In this document: piece by piece, positions 8,309 to 17,286 of the stretch
How positions within the stretch are numbered: position 1 is the first letter of the stretch
Layout of the letters: every line of letters begins with the position of its first letter
NCBI RefSeq assembly: GCF_009939005.1
Contig: NZ_JAACJS010000015.1
Coordinates: 124,001 to 188,000, forward strand
Source of the DNA: Sediminibacterium roseum
Lineage (GTDB): Bacteria > Bacteroidota > Bacteroidia > Chitinophagales > Chitinophagaceae
Length of the DNA stretch: 64,000 nt
Direction: 5' to 3'
Notes under the pieces: generated by a model
Told to the model about the DNA's origin: nothing
The model's input: the letters and a program-made list of their open reading frames with translations, nothing else
Databases searched by the model: none
Made by a program: the position numbers and the translations under genes

Positions 8309-9034
8309 TCAGGCTTTTTTCAGGTGCGATACAATGATCCCCGCCGCTACTGCCGCATTCAAAGATTCCGCCCCGCCCAGCCTTGGAATAGTAATGGGAT
8401 GCGAAACAAAAGGGAGCAATTCATTGCTGATGCCTTTCGATTCATTGCCAATAACAAGCACACCTTCGGTAACCGGCGGTTCGTTGTGCATGTTCTTTCC
8501 GTTGAGAAGCGCACCATATACGGGAACCGTAACCGCCGGAAGGAACCCGGCCAACGGCTTGTACCAAACGTTTACACGCGCAAAACTGCCCATGGTGCTT
8601 TGGATCACTTTTGGATTGTACAGCTCCACCGTATCCACGCTTGCAATCACCTGTTTGATGCCGAACCAGTCTGCAATACGGATGATGGTACCGAAATTAC
8701 CGGGATCCTGGATGCTGTCGAGAACAAGTGTGAGTTGTTTTTCAATGACGGGTTCGCCCGATGGCTGTTTTTGCTCCGCAACGGCAAGCACCTGGTTGGG
8801 CGCCTGCAGGCTGCTGATCTTCTCCAACTCAGTACCGGTAATGGTTTCGAGCGGAACGCTGCCCCTATATTGCTCGGCCCACAAGGGCAATGCATACAGC
8901 TTGCGGATGGTAAAACCACTCTGTAAAAGTTCGTTTACCAGCTTGGTGCCTTCCACTATAAACAGCCCTTCTTCCTGCCTTTGCTTTTTGTGGCACAAAG
9001 ATTGAATATATTTGAGCTCATTCTTGCTTAACAT
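8309..9034 (-). CDS. TrmH/SpoU-family RNA 2'-O-methyltransferase
   Basis: 241 residues. An N-terminal substrate-binding domain (SpoU_sub_bind) includes EGLFIVEGTKLVNELLQSG, followed by the knotted SPOUT domain with the three family motifs: DPGNFGTIIRIADWFG, LVIGNESKGIS and IPRLGGAESLNAAVAAGI. Such enzymes methylate a ribose 2'-OH in rRNA or tRNA using SAM; which nucleotide is not deducible here. The start at 9034 is taken because it begins the conserved domain. A start 51 codons upstream would overlap tamL heavily and adds sequence with no family match. The ATG faces the tamL ATG with only 4 bases between them. Confidence 0.9.
   Translation of the reverse strand: MLSKNELKYIQSLCHKKQRQEEGLFIVEGTKLVNELLQSGFTIRKLYALPLWAEQYRGSVPLETITGTELEKISSLQAPNQVLAVAEQKQPSGEPVIEKQLTLVLDSIQDPGNFGTIIRIADWFGIKQVIASVDTVELYNPKVIQSTMGSFARVNVWYKPLAGFLPAVTVPVYGALLNGKNMHNEPPVTEGVLVIGNESKGISNELLPFVSHPITIPRLGGAESLNAAVAAGIIVSHLKKA
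8981..9014 (+). promoter_or_regulatory. Bacteroidota-type promoter for tamL, inside the methyltransferase 5' end
   Basis: TTG (8981-8983), a 23-base spacer, then TATATTTG (9007-9014), matching TTG-N17..23-TAnnTTTG. It drives rightward into the start at 9039 and lies within the coding region of the divergent methyltransferase gene. Confidence 0.65.
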
Positions 9035-9038
9035 TTCT

Positions 9039-11393
9039 ATGCAATTGACCGTTAAAACTGGCTTCCTTTCTTTATTGATGTTGTCTTTGCTGCCGGCAAT
9101 GTTCAGTTCCTGTACCACTGTAAAAAATGCGCCCGCCGCTCCTTTTGTCTTCGATAACAAGATCACCCTGTCGGGCAATATTCCCAAAGATGAGAAAATT
9201 CGGTTAACAACCGAACTTGAGAATTACTGGGATGACAGTGCCAAGGCAAGAAAGATCACTCAATTCGGTGTTTCGCACCGCGTTATTGACCCGCCTGTCT
9301 TTGATTCGGCCAATATCAACCGCTCCATCAATTTCATGAACGCCTACCTGAACTCGCAGGGTTATTATTATGCGCAGTTCAGCGATTCGGTTAAGATAGA
9401 TTCGGTGAACGATGAGCGGCGCGTAAAACTTCACATGATCATTGATGTGGGCAAGAACATCACCATAGATTCTGTTTCCTACAACCTCGGCGATACCACG
9501 TTACAACGGCTCACTTCCGAAGAACAAAAAAATACATTTCTCAAAAAAGGGAAACCGTACAACAAAGAAGTGATCAACTCCGAGCTCGACAGGCTCGTGA
9601 GCCTTTACCGCAGAAATGGTTTCTACGGTTTCACGCGCGAGGATATTTACACGGTGGTGGATTCGATGGACACGCGTTTGCTGGAGCTTACACTGGATCC
9701 TTTTAAACAGGCACAGATCATCGCAGATGCCGCCAGGCGCAGGCGCGAAAACCCGTCGTGGGATATCGAAGTAACCAAACGGCCTACATTCGATTCGTCT
9801 AAACTTACACAGTACCACATCGGGCGTATGTATTACTACCCGGAAACAAAACTTTCCGATTTTGTAGACAGCCTGCCCAACGACAGCAGTTTTCTTGAAC
9901 TGAAGCGCCGTAACCTTACCATGCGCTACAAAAAAGGCCTGTTCAACTACCGCGTGCTGCGCGAGCACACGTACATGCGCAATGGCGATCTGTATAATGA
10001 ATCCGATTATTTTAAATCGATCAATACACTCGGGCAGATCGGCGCGTGGCAACAGGTGGATATAAGGCCGAGGATCAGGGACAAAGATACGCTCGACATG
10101 TACTTTTATCTTGTGCCGGCCCTCAAACACAGCTACAGCGCCGACCTGGAAGGGAGCCGCAATACGGCAGACATCGGACTTGGCAACCTGTGGGGTGTTT
10201 CTACCAATCTAACTTACAACAACAGGAACGTTTGGAAAAGCGCGATACAATCCATTACCTCCTTTCGTACGGGCGTTGAGCTGAACCTGTTAACGAGCAA
10301 CCAGGACAGGGTACTGCAAACATTTCTCATCAGCCTCGGGCATACCTATGTTTTTCCAAAACTGATACAGCCCTTTAAAAACTGGCGGGCATTGAACAGG
10401 CTCGACAACAAGCGCACATTGGTTACCGTAAACGGTTCGTATGTAGACCGCCGCGATTACTACCGCCTGCGTTCGCTCGTAACAAGCTGGGGATATGAAT
10501 TCAAGAAAGGGAACAATGTATGGCTGTACAAGCCCTTCAACCTTGAATTGTATGGCATTGATACATTGCATGGACTGGATACACTGTTTAAGATCAACCC
10601 GTTCCTGCGCACCTCTTTCAACTCGGGAAAAGTATTGAGCCAGAACCATACGCTGATCCGCAATTATACAAGCATTGCCAACCCGAACAGGAGCCATTAT
10701 TTAAGGTTGGGCATTGAAGAGGCCGGTGGTTTGTTTGGATTGATCGGGGGGCTGCGCGACCAGATCTACCGCTACATAAAAGTAGAGGGCGAATACCGTT
10801 TTTCCATCAAGATGAACAAAACAGAGCTTGCGTTCCGCGCATTTGCAGGGTATGGATATAATTATGGGAACGATACGCTGCGCGACAAGACCCTTCCCTT
10901 TTTCAAACAGTTCTCCGCCGGCGGACCATACAGTATGCGGGCCTGGGGGCTGCGGCAGCTTGGGCTGGGAAGCTCGGTGCAAAGCGAAGCCGATACATCG
11001 CAGAACGGATACCGAGACCGCTTTGGTGATATGCAGCTGGAAGCAAACATCGAATACCGCTTTCCCATTGCAACCATTGCAGGGATTAAAATTGCAAGCG
11101 CATTGTTTGCAGATGCGGGAAATGTATGGAACGTAAAATCAAACCAGGTAGATCCGAAAGCAAGGTTCAGTTTCAAAAATCTTTTGACCGACCTGGCCAT
11201 AGGCGTAGGAACAGGTTTGCGCATCGATTTCTCCTACTTCCTCATCCGGCTGGATATGGCCTACAAATTAAAGGACCCTGCGCGCCCAACCAACAACGGA
11301 TGGGCCAACGCATTGCAATGGAATGAAATACGGCCGAATGGTTTGAAGGTAAATAACGTGGGATTCCAGCTGGGCATCGGCTTGCCTTTCTAA
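9039..11393 (+). CDS. tamL: TamL-type BamA/TamA family outer-membrane protein (lipoprotein)
   Basis: 784 residues. The signal ends in a lipobox (MFSSC, Cys25). POTRA-like domains occupy ~residues 40-330 (for example KNTFLKKGKPYNKEVINSELDRL, cut here into two blocks KNTFLKKGKPYNKEV and INSELDRL), followed by a 16-strand Omp85 barrel. GGPYSMRAWGLRQLG is the conserved L6-type segment of BamA relatives, and the chain ends in aromatic/hydrophobic FQLGIGLPF as barrels do. In Bacteroidota the lipidated TamA homologue is TamL, which works with TamB in envelope biogenesis; tamB is not in the window. The start at 9039 follows a good promoter and gives the lipobox. A Met at 9012 would add nine residues in front. 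Confidence 0.88.
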   Translation: MQLTVKTGFLSLLMLSLLPAMFSSCTTVKNAPAAPFVFDNKITLSGNIPKDEKIRLTTELENYWDDSAKARKITQFGVSHRVIDPPVFDSANINRSINFMNAYLNSQGYYYAQFSDSVKIDSVNDERRVKLHMIIDVGKNITIDSVSYNLGDTTLQRLTSEEQKNTFLKKGKPYNKEVINSELDRLVSLYRRNGFYGFTREDIYTVVDSMDTRLLELTLDPFKQAQIIADAARRRRENPSWDIEVTKRPTFDSSKLTQYHIGRMYYYPETKLSDFVDSLPNDSSFLELKRRNLTMRYKKGLFNYRVLREHTYMRNGDLYNESDYFKSINTLGQIGAWQQVDIRPRIRDKDTLDMYFYLVPALKHSYSADLEGSRNTADIGLGNLWGVSTNLTYNNRNVWKSAIQSITSFRTGVELNLLTSNQDRVLQTFLISLGHTYVFPKLIQPFKNWRALNRLDNKRTLVTVNGSYVDRRDYYRLRSLVTSWGYEFKKGNNVWLYKPFNLELYGIDTLHGLDTLFKINPFLRTSFNSGKVLSQNHTLIRNYTSIANPNRSHYLRLGIEEAGGLFGLIGGLRDQIYRYIKVEGEYRFSIKMNKTELAFRAFAGYGYNYGNDTLRDKTLPFFKQFSAGGPYSMRAWGLRQLGLGSSVQSEADTSQNGYRDRFGDMQLEANIEYRFPIATIAGIKIASALFADAGNVWNVKSNQVDPKARFSFKNLLTDLAIGVGTGLRIDFSYFLIRLDMAYKLKDPARPTNNGWANALQWNEIRPNGLKVNNVGFQLGIGLPF

Positions 11394-11447
11394 CCGTTTT
11401 GCCGGGTTGCGTTCTGAGAAGTGATTTGTGGTTGTGTTCATGCAAAC

Positions 11448-12140
11448 CTATAGCACCGAACCCGAAGCCGAACCTTTAAGCGCTTCCTCAAATTTTTCGA
11501 GCAACAACGCGTCTTCCACTTTAAACTGCCCGATGCGGGTTCTGCGCAAACTGCTCATGTAAGCGCCAACACCAAGGGCCGCGCCAAAATCGTTTGCGAG
11601 GCTCCTGATATACGTTCCGGTAGAACACACCACCCTGAAATGCACAACGGGCAATTCTATTTTTTCAATCGAGAAATGATAAATGGAAACAGGGCGCGGT
11701 TCAAGTTTTACATCGATCCCTTTTCTTGCGGCAATGTAAACCGGCCTGCCCGCCTGTTTGATGGCCGAATGGATCGGCGGTGTTTGCATGATATTGCCCG
11801 TGAAGGAAAGCGGGGCGTTGTGTATTTGTTGTTCGGTGAGATGAGAAATATCTTTCAGGTCGCGCGGCTCACTCTCAAGATCGTAGGTTGGCGTGGTTGC
11901 GCCCAGGGTAAACGTGCCGGTATATTCCTTCTCCATACCCATGTACTCGTTGATCTTCTTGGTGAATTTACCTGTGCAGAGGATCAGTAACCCCGTAGCC
12001 AGCGGATCGAGCGTACCCGCATGGCCCACTTTCGGAATGCGTATGAGGTTGCGCACTTTTCTAACCACATCAAATGAGGTCCACTCCAGTGGCTTATCGA
12101 ACAGTAAAACCTCACCTTGTAAAAAATCATACGTCTTCAT
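11448..12140 (-). CDS. truB: tRNA pseudouridine(55) synthase TruB
   Basis: 230 residues, short for TruB but typical of Bacteroidota, which lack a long PUA tail. The N-terminus reads EVLLFDKPLEWTSFDVVRK; the catalytic Asp45 is in GHAGTLDPLATGLL; the middle carries KEYTGTFTLGATTPTYD and the C-terminus TGTYIRSLANDFG. The enzyme converts U55 of the T-loop of tRNAs to pseudouridine. The start at 12140 is chosen because MKTYDFLQGEVLL fits the family; an upstream in-frame Met would run into proS. It lies 47 bases downstream of proS on the same strand, probably one transcript. Confidence 0.95.
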   Translation of the reverse strand: MKTYDFLQGEVLLFDKPLEWTSFDVVRKVRNLIRIPKVGHAGTLDPLATGLLILCTGKFTKKINEYMGMEKEYTGTFTLGATTPTYDLESEPRDLKDISHLTEQQIHNAPLSFTGNIMQTPPIHSAIKQAGRPVYIAARKGIDVKLEPRPVSIYHFSIEKIELPVVHFRVVCSTGTYIRSLANDFGAALGVGAYMSSLRRTRIGQFKVEDALLLEKFEEALKGSASGSVL

Positions 12141-12187
12141 GGGCGCAAAAGTAATGTTGTGGCCTGGTTGCGAAATGAACCTTTGGC

Positions 12188-13666
12188 TCAATACGCTCTC
12201 GCAAACAATACCCGCTGCGAAGACGGTTTTCCGGTAAGGATGCATTTGCCTTCTTCCTGCACATTATCGAGCGGAATACAGCGTATGGTGGCCTTGCTGA
12301 GTTCTTTGATCTTGTCTTCGGTTTCCGCCGTACCATCCCAGTGCGCGGAGATAAACCCGCCTTTGGTGTCCAGCAGTTGCACAAACTCATCCCAGTTATC
12401 TGTCCGCGTGATGCGCTCTTCGCGGAACTTCAGCGCTTTGTTGTACATAGCGGATTGAATATCGTGCAGCAGGGTCTGTATGTAATCTTCAATGCCATCC
12501 ATGTTCACGCTTGCCTTCTCTTTTGTGTCGCGGCGCGCGATCTCAACCACATTGTTGGCAAGATCCCTTGCCCCGATGGCAATACGCACAGGAACGCCTT
12601 TGAGTTCGTATTCGGCAAATTTCCATCCCGGTCTTGCATTGTCGTTGTCATCGTATTTCACAGAAATGCCCATTGCTTTCAGGTTCTTCACGATCTCTGT
12701 TACTTTTTCATCGATCTGCGCTTTCTGTTCATCGCCCTTGTATATCGGAACGATCACTACCTGAACCGGCGCGATCCTTGGCGGAAGCACGAGCCCGTCG
12801 TCGTCGCTGTGTGCCATCACGAGCGCTCCTATCAAACGTGTGCTCACGCCCCAACTGGTGGCCCATACATAATCCAGTTTGTTTTCTTTATCGCTGAATT
12901 TCACATCAAATGCCTTGGCGAAATTCTGCCCGAGAAAATGCGAGGTGCCCGCCTGTAGTGCTTTGCCATCCTGCATCAGTGCCTCAATGCAATACGTGTC
13001 TTCCGCGCCCGCGAAACGTTCGTTCGGGCTCTTCACACCTTTTACCACGGGCAGCGCCATCCAGTTCTCAACAAAATCGGCATACACATCAAGCATCAGT
13101 TTTGTTTCGGTGATGGCCTCTTCTTTGGTGGCGTGGGCGGTATGTCCCTCCTGCCACAAAAATTCCGCGGTGCGCAGGAAGAGGCGCGTGCGCATTTCCC
13201 AGCGTACCACGTTGGCCCATTGGTTAACGAGGATCGGGAGATCGCGGTACGATTGGATCCATCCTTTATACGTGTTCCAGATGATCGCTTCGCTTGTAGG
13301 GCGTACCACCAGTTCTTCTTCCAGTTTCGCTTCGGGATCCACTACGAGTTTGCCCTTGTTGTTTACATCGGCCTTTAGCCTGTAATGCGTAACAACGGCG
13401 CATTCTTTTGCAAAACCCTCCGCGTTTTTCTCCTCCGCCTCGAAAAGGCTCTTCGGAACAAAAAGCGGGAAGTAGGCGTTCTGGTGCCCTGTGTCTTTGA
13501 ACTTTTTGTCGAGCACATCGCGCATATTCTCCCAAAGCGCAAAACCGTATGGCTTGATGACCATACAACCGCGAACGGCACTGTAATCGGCCAGCTGGCC
13601 CTTGATCACAAGGTCGTTGTACCACTGCGAATAATCCTGCTCCCTGGATGTGATTTCCTTACCCAT
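12188..13666 (-). CDS. proS: Prolyl-tRNA synthetase (archaeal/eukaryal-like type)
   Basis: 492 residues, class II aminoacyl-tRNA synthetase. It starts with [19 protein letters not shown] and has [16 protein letters not shown], then motif 2 around [18 protein letters not shown] and the anticodon-binding domain (VVIVPIYKG onward). The C-terminal zinc-like/tail domain ends at RVLFARAY. The lack of the large INS editing insertion and the length identify the archaeal-type form used by Bacteroidota. It charges tRNA-Pro in the cytoplasm. A perfect -7 element (TACATTTG, minus strand, 13779-13772) lies ~105 bases upstream, though without a clear TTG partner. Confidence 0.96.
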   Translation of the reverse strand: MGKEITSREQDYSQWYNDLVIKGQLADYSAVRGCMVIKPYGFALWENMRDVLDKKFKDTGHQNAYFPLFVPKSLFEAEEKNAEGFAKECAVVTHYRLKADVNNKGKLVVDPEAKLEEELVVRPTSEAIIWNTYKGWIQSYRDLPILVNQWANVVRWEMRTRLFLRTAEFLWQEGHTAHATKEEAITETKLMLDVYADFVENWMALPVVKGVKSPNERFAGAEDTYCIEALMQDGKALQAGTSHFLGQNFAKAFDVKFSDKENKLDYVWATSWGVSTRLIGALVMAHSDDDGLVLPPRIAPVQVVIVPIYKGDEQKAQIDEKVTEIVKNLKAMGISVKYDDNDNARPGWKFAEYELKGVPVRIAIGARDLANNVVEIARRDTKEKASVNMDGIEDYIQTLLHDIQSAMYNKALKFREERITRTDNWDEFVQLLDTKGGFISAHWDGTAETEDKIKELSKATIRCIPLDNVQEEGKCILTGKPSSQRVLFARAY

Positions 13667-13817
13667 ATAAATTTTTAAAATGCTATTAACAATTTTTTAA
13701 CGTTGACAAACCTTACAACTGTTAGCCCGGCAGATTATTTGCTGCTTCGATGGCAGTTGACCAAGCGCACGCAAATGTATGTAACTTCACATTATCTAAC
13801 TTTTCAATCCTGACGTT

Positions 13818-14579
13818 ATGAAACACGCCCTACTCTTATCCGCCCTAAGCATTGTTTTACTCAGCAGTTGCACCACAGCATTTAAGGCAGGGCAAACGCC
13901 GGATGATGTGTATTATTCGCCGGGCGTAGACAGGCCGGCAAAAGAAGAAAGGGTTAGCCTTAGCCGTAACCAGGAAGCAGAAGAATACTTCACTTACCTC
14001 GACGACCGCTACCTGCGTATGAAAGTGGCCAACCGCTACCGCTGGGGCGCGCTCGACAATTTCGATTACTGGAACGACAGCCGTTACGATTTCAATTCTT
14101 ACAATTCATACAGTTATTACAACGCCACCAATCCTTACGCCTGGAACCATGGCTGGAACCTGGGGCTTGGATATGGTTACAGGTCGTGGAACCCTTATTA
14201 CAACAACTGGGGCTGGAACAGTCCGTTTTACACCGTTGTTGCGTACAGCACCCCATCCTTTGGAACCACATCGGGAAGCAATATTTCTGCGTACAGGAAC
14301 AAATCTTACAACAACTCCAATTACGGTTACAAGGATCCCAAAACCGGGGCATTCATTCCTTCCGGCAACAACAATGGTTTTGGCAGCCTGCTGAAGAAAG
14401 TGTTCACTACGGGCACAGACAATACGCAGAGCTACGACAGGCCGGTGAGAACTTACCAGCCCTCTACCACTACCCCGTCAACACCACCGGCTACCAGCAG
14501 CAGCGCAGGCGGCAGCAGTGGCGGGTACGGAAGCACCGGTTCGAGCAGCAGCTCTGGCCGTGGCGGAAGAGGCAATTGA
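13818..14579 (+). CDS. Lipoprotein of unknown function, Tyr/Asn-rich with Ser/Gly tail
   Basis: 253 residues. A clear lipobox (VLLSSC, Cys18) makes it an envelope lipoprotein. After a charged stretch around residues 40-80 (EEYFTYLDDRYLRMKVANRY) the chain becomes unusually rich in Tyr, Asn, Trp and Ser (for example YWNDSRYDFNSYNSYSYYN and NHGWNLGLGYGYRSWNPYY), then Pro/Thr and Ser/Gly tracts to the end. Such proteins are common in Chitinophagaceae and have no assigned role. Residues 60-200 may form a folded part; the tail is probably disordered. The nearest downstream gene, 142 bases away, is a FadL-like porin. Confidence 0.8.
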   Translation: MKHALLLSALSIVLLSSCTTAFKAGQTPDDVYYSPGVDRPAKEERVSLSRNQEAEEYFTYLDDRYLRMKVANRYRWGALDNFDYWNDSRYDFNSYNSYSYYNATNPYAWNHGWNLGLGYGYRSWNPYYNNWGWNSPFYTVVAYSTPSFGTTSGSNISAYRNKSYNNSNYGYKDPKTGAFIPSGNNNGFGSLLKKVFTTGTDNTQSYDRPVRTYQPSTTTPSTPPATSSSAGGSSGGYGSTGSSSSSGRGGRGN

Positions 14580-14721
14580 TCCGGATACATGCACATGAGG
14601 CAGCTGTTTGAGCTGCAGGCCCCGGGTATTCGCTCCAGGGCCGGGAAACCAATGCAACCATTAATCAAAAAGCTCGCGACTGCCGCTCAAAGCCCGCAGC
14701 CCAGGCACCAAAACGCAAACG

Positions 14722-16254
14722 ATGAAAACATATCTATCCTCCATACTCCTGCTTATTTGTTTCACTGCTGCAGCCCAAACACCCGATGAAGCATTGCGAA
14801 CGGCGTGGTTCACACAGAACGGCAGCGCAAGAAACATGGCAACCGGGGGTGTGATGGGTTCTTTGGGTGGAGACATCACCGCCAACCACGTCAACCCTGC
14901 AGGACTCGGTCTTTTTAAAACACGCGAATTTGTGCTCACCCCGGGCTTCGCGCTGAACAACAACAAACTCAACTACCGCGGTACCGATACGGCGGGCAAG
15001 AAAAATGCTTTTAATTACGGAACGTCGGGTATCGTATTCGGCGCAGCCGGAAGGCCAAGGTCGAAATGGACCAGCAGCGCCTTTGCCATTTCTGTGAACC
15101 AGGTTGCCAATTACAACAACCGGATCCAGTTCAAAGGACTGAACAATGTAAGTTCGTTTTCAGAACAATACCTCGAAGAGCTGATCAGGGACAGGGCCGA
15201 TACCAATGCAGCATTGAGCAATTATATTTTCGGTTCCTCACTCGCTTTCAGAACCTATCTTATCGATACGGAAACGGATGCGGGTGGCAACGTGATCGGG
15301 TTCCAGAGCCTTGTGCCGATATCCACCGGCGTAATCCAGCGTTACGATGCCACAACACGCGGCGGCTACAACGAAGTGGCGCTGGGCCTGGCAGGCAATA
15401 TGGAAGACAAGCTTTATGTTGGCGGGAGCCTTACCATACCCATCATCAAATACCAGCGCGACCTGGTGTACAGCGAAACGGATGCGACCAACAACCCTTC
15501 CAACGATTTCCAGTTTTTTGAATACAAGGAAACCTTTACTTCAAAGGGAATTGGTGTGGGTGCGAAACTTGGGGTGATCTACAAACCGCAGGAGTTCTGG
15601 CGCATTGGTTTTGCGTTTCATACGCCACAGCTCATGACTTTTACCGACAGGATCCGTTCGTCAATGACCACCAATACCGAGGGCTATGCGCCTCCTGCAA
15701 GAACAGAGAGCAGCGATAACCTGAACAGCGGCAATGCCGGCGAAAGAAAATACGACCTCACTACGCCATGGAGGGCGATCGCCAGTGCGAGTTATGTTTT
15801 TCGTGAAATTGTTGATACGCGCAGGCAACGGGCCTTCATCAGCGCGGACCTCGAATACGTGAACTATCGCGGCGCACGTTTCTCCGCCGTTGACAATAAC
15901 AACACCAACCTCGTGAATTATTATTCGCAGGTGAACGAAGCGATCAAGGATACTTACAAAGGCAACATCAATTTCCGCATCGGTGGCGAATTGAAATTAC
16001 ACACGATCATGTTCCGCCTGGGTGGCGCCTATTACGGAAGCCCTTATAAGGATGATGCCATCGACGCCAGCAGGCTCGTGGCATCGGGTGGCGTAGGTTA
16101 CCGCGATCATGGCATCTTCATCGACCTCACTTACGCACACACATTTATGAAAGACGCCGAATTCGCGTACCGCCTCAACGACAAGCCCAACACCTTTGCC
16201 GAACAAATGGGTAGCCGGGGAAATGTTGTATTGACGTTAGGGTTTAAGTTTTAA
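14722..16254 (+). CDS. FadL/OmpP1/TodX-like outer-membrane transport protein
   Basis: 510 residues. The signal peptide (MKTYLSSILLLICFTAAAQ) is followed by the N-terminal hatch-like region with GSARNMATGGVMGSLGGD and ANHVNPAGLGLFKTREF, a pattern typical of Bacteroidota FadL/OmpP1 relatives. The rest alternates short beta strands and ends GNVVLTLGFKF with a terminal Phe, as expected for an outer-membrane barrel. FadL-type proteins take up hydrophobic compounds; the ligand here is unknown. A long hairpin terminator follows 25 bases after the stop. The 142-base leader between the upstream lipoprotein gene and this ATG has short GC-rich stems but no T-run. Confidence 0.82.
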   Translation: MKTYLSSILLLICFTAAAQTPDEALRTAWFTQNGSARNMATGGVMGSLGGDITANHVNPAGLGLFKTREFVLTPGFALNNNKLNYRGTDTAGKKNAFNYGTSGIVFGAAGRPRSKWTSSAFAISVNQVANYNNRIQFKGLNNVSSFSEQYLEELIRDRADTNAALSNYIFGSSLAFRTYLIDTETDAGGNVIGFQSLVPISTGVIQRYDATTRGGYNEVALGLAGNMEDKLYVGGSLTIPIIKYQRDLVYSETDATNNPSNDFQFFEYKETFTSKGIGVGAKLGVIYKPQEFWRIGFAFHTPQLMTFTDRIRSSMTTNTEGYAPPARTESSDNLNSGNAGERKYDLTTPWRAIASASYVFREIVDTRRQRAFISADLEYVNYRGARFSAVDNNNTNLVNYYSQVNEAIKDTYKGNINFRIGGELKLHTIMFRLGGAYYGSPYKDDAIDASRLVASGGVGYRDHGIFIDLTYAHTFMKDAEFAYRLNDKPNTFAEQMGSRGNVVLTLGFKF

Positions 16255-16279
16255 GCTTACAAGGGTTGCTACTGATAAT

Positions 16280-16334
16280 GGTTAAAGCGGAAAAAGGACA
16301 TTGAAACTTTTGCCGCTTTAACCTTTTGTTTTTT
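16280..16334 (+). terminator. Strong rho-independent terminator after the FadL-like gene
   Basis: GGTTAAAGCGG (16280-16290) pairs perfectly with CCGCTTTAACC (16313-16323). The 22-base loop can extend pairing (AAAAG with CTTTT), and a TTTTGTTTTTT tract follows. Confidence 0.92.
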
Positions 16335-16415
16335 AGAGACGTTTAAAACTCTTTTAATCTTCCCCCCTCATCTCCAAACCCCGCAACACCTATCTTTGGC
16401 ACCAAACGATCCAAC

Positions 16416-17144
16416 ATGAAGTGGTTAGAAAAATACAAACTACAGCTCAGGGCCAACAAATACAAGAACAAGGACGATATCGGAGGGATCAGGTACCTGT
16501 ATACAGCCATCAAACCCGGGCAAACGGTACTGGACATTGGTGCGCACAAAGGTGGTTATCTCTATATCATGCTCGGGCTGATCGGCAAGAGTGGAAAGCT
16601 GGTTGCGTTTGAACCGCAGTCGCTTTTGTTCAGCTACATCAGCAGGATGAAACGTTTGCTTAACTGGGACAATGTTACGGTTGAACACATTGCATTGTCT
16701 GATACCGAAACGGAGACCACCTTGTTCATTCCCACCAACAACGTAAGCAGGAAATCGGCGCCGGGCGCTACCATCCTGAAATACGAGCGCGATGATATCG
16801 GCTTTACGGAGAATGTATCAACCGTTTCGCTCGATCATTACTGCGCAAAACACAACATAGCACCCGATTTTCTAAAGATAGATGTGGAGGGTAACGAGAT
16901 CAATATTTTCAAAGGCGGAATGAATACGCTGCAGCAATACAAACCCCGCATTATCGTGGAGATCGATGCGGCTTACATCGGCGAAGCAAAAATGATGGAG
17001 ACGATCAACTTGCTCAAAAGCCTTGGCTACCGTGTTTCCTTTATCAATAACAACGAACGCCTGCCTTTCGAGGCCTTCGACCTCAACACGCACCAGAACA
17101 GGCAAAGCGGGAATTTTTATTGTAACAATTTTATTTTTGAGTAG
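16416..17144 (+). CDS. FkbM family SAM-dependent methyltransferase (copy 1)
   Basis: 242 residues. The SAM-binding motif I is TVLDIGAHKGGYLYIML, followed by VAFEPQSLLFSYI and the FkbM signature DFLKIDVEGNEINIFKGG. FkbM-type enzymes O-methylate sugars or polyketides; in Bacteroidota they often sit in glycan loci. This copy stands alone, and it is clearly paralogous to the protein at 44826-45620: both share the order of motifs and end in the identical octapeptide YCNNFIFE. A -7-like element TATCTTTG (16391-16398) lies 18 bases before the ATG without an obvious TTG partner. Confidence 0.9.
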   Translation: MKWLEKYKLQLRANKYKNKDDIGGIRYLYTAIKPGQTVLDIGAHKGGYLYIMLGLIGKSGKLVAFEPQSLLFSYISRMKRLLNWDNVTVEHIALSDTETETTLFIPTNNVSRKSAPGATILKYERDDIGFTENVSTVSLDHYCAKHNIAPDFLKIDVEGNEINIFKGGMNTLQQYKPRIIVEIDAAYIGEAKMMETINLLKSLGYRVSFINNNERLPFEAFDLNTHQNRQSGNFYCNNFIFE

Positions 17145-17172
17145 GGATGGGCGTTGAAGGCTCTAATTAAAA

Positions 17173-17260
17173 TTGCCACAGATTTAACGGATTAACACAG
17201 AAGCCGTTTTTCATTTGAAACATCGAAAGCTTCTGTGTTAATCCGTGAAATCTGTGGCAA
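17173..17260. repeat. Dispersed palindromic repeat, copy 1
   Basis: Left arm 17173-17204 begins TTGCCACAGATTTAACGGAT; right arm 17229-17260 is its reverse complement with one mismatch in 32. The loop is 24 bases. It sits between two convergent genes and could also serve as a bidirectional terminator. Further copies are at 35834-35900 and 58257-58345, and a solo half at 62146-62175. Confidence 0.9.
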
Positions 17261-17286
17261 AAATTCTTTTGGAATCTCTATAAAAC

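Noticed and set aside
8202..9005. 267-codon plus-strand frame across the permease end and RNA methyltransferase
   Set aside because: It overlaps two well-supported genes and has the composition of an antisense frame.
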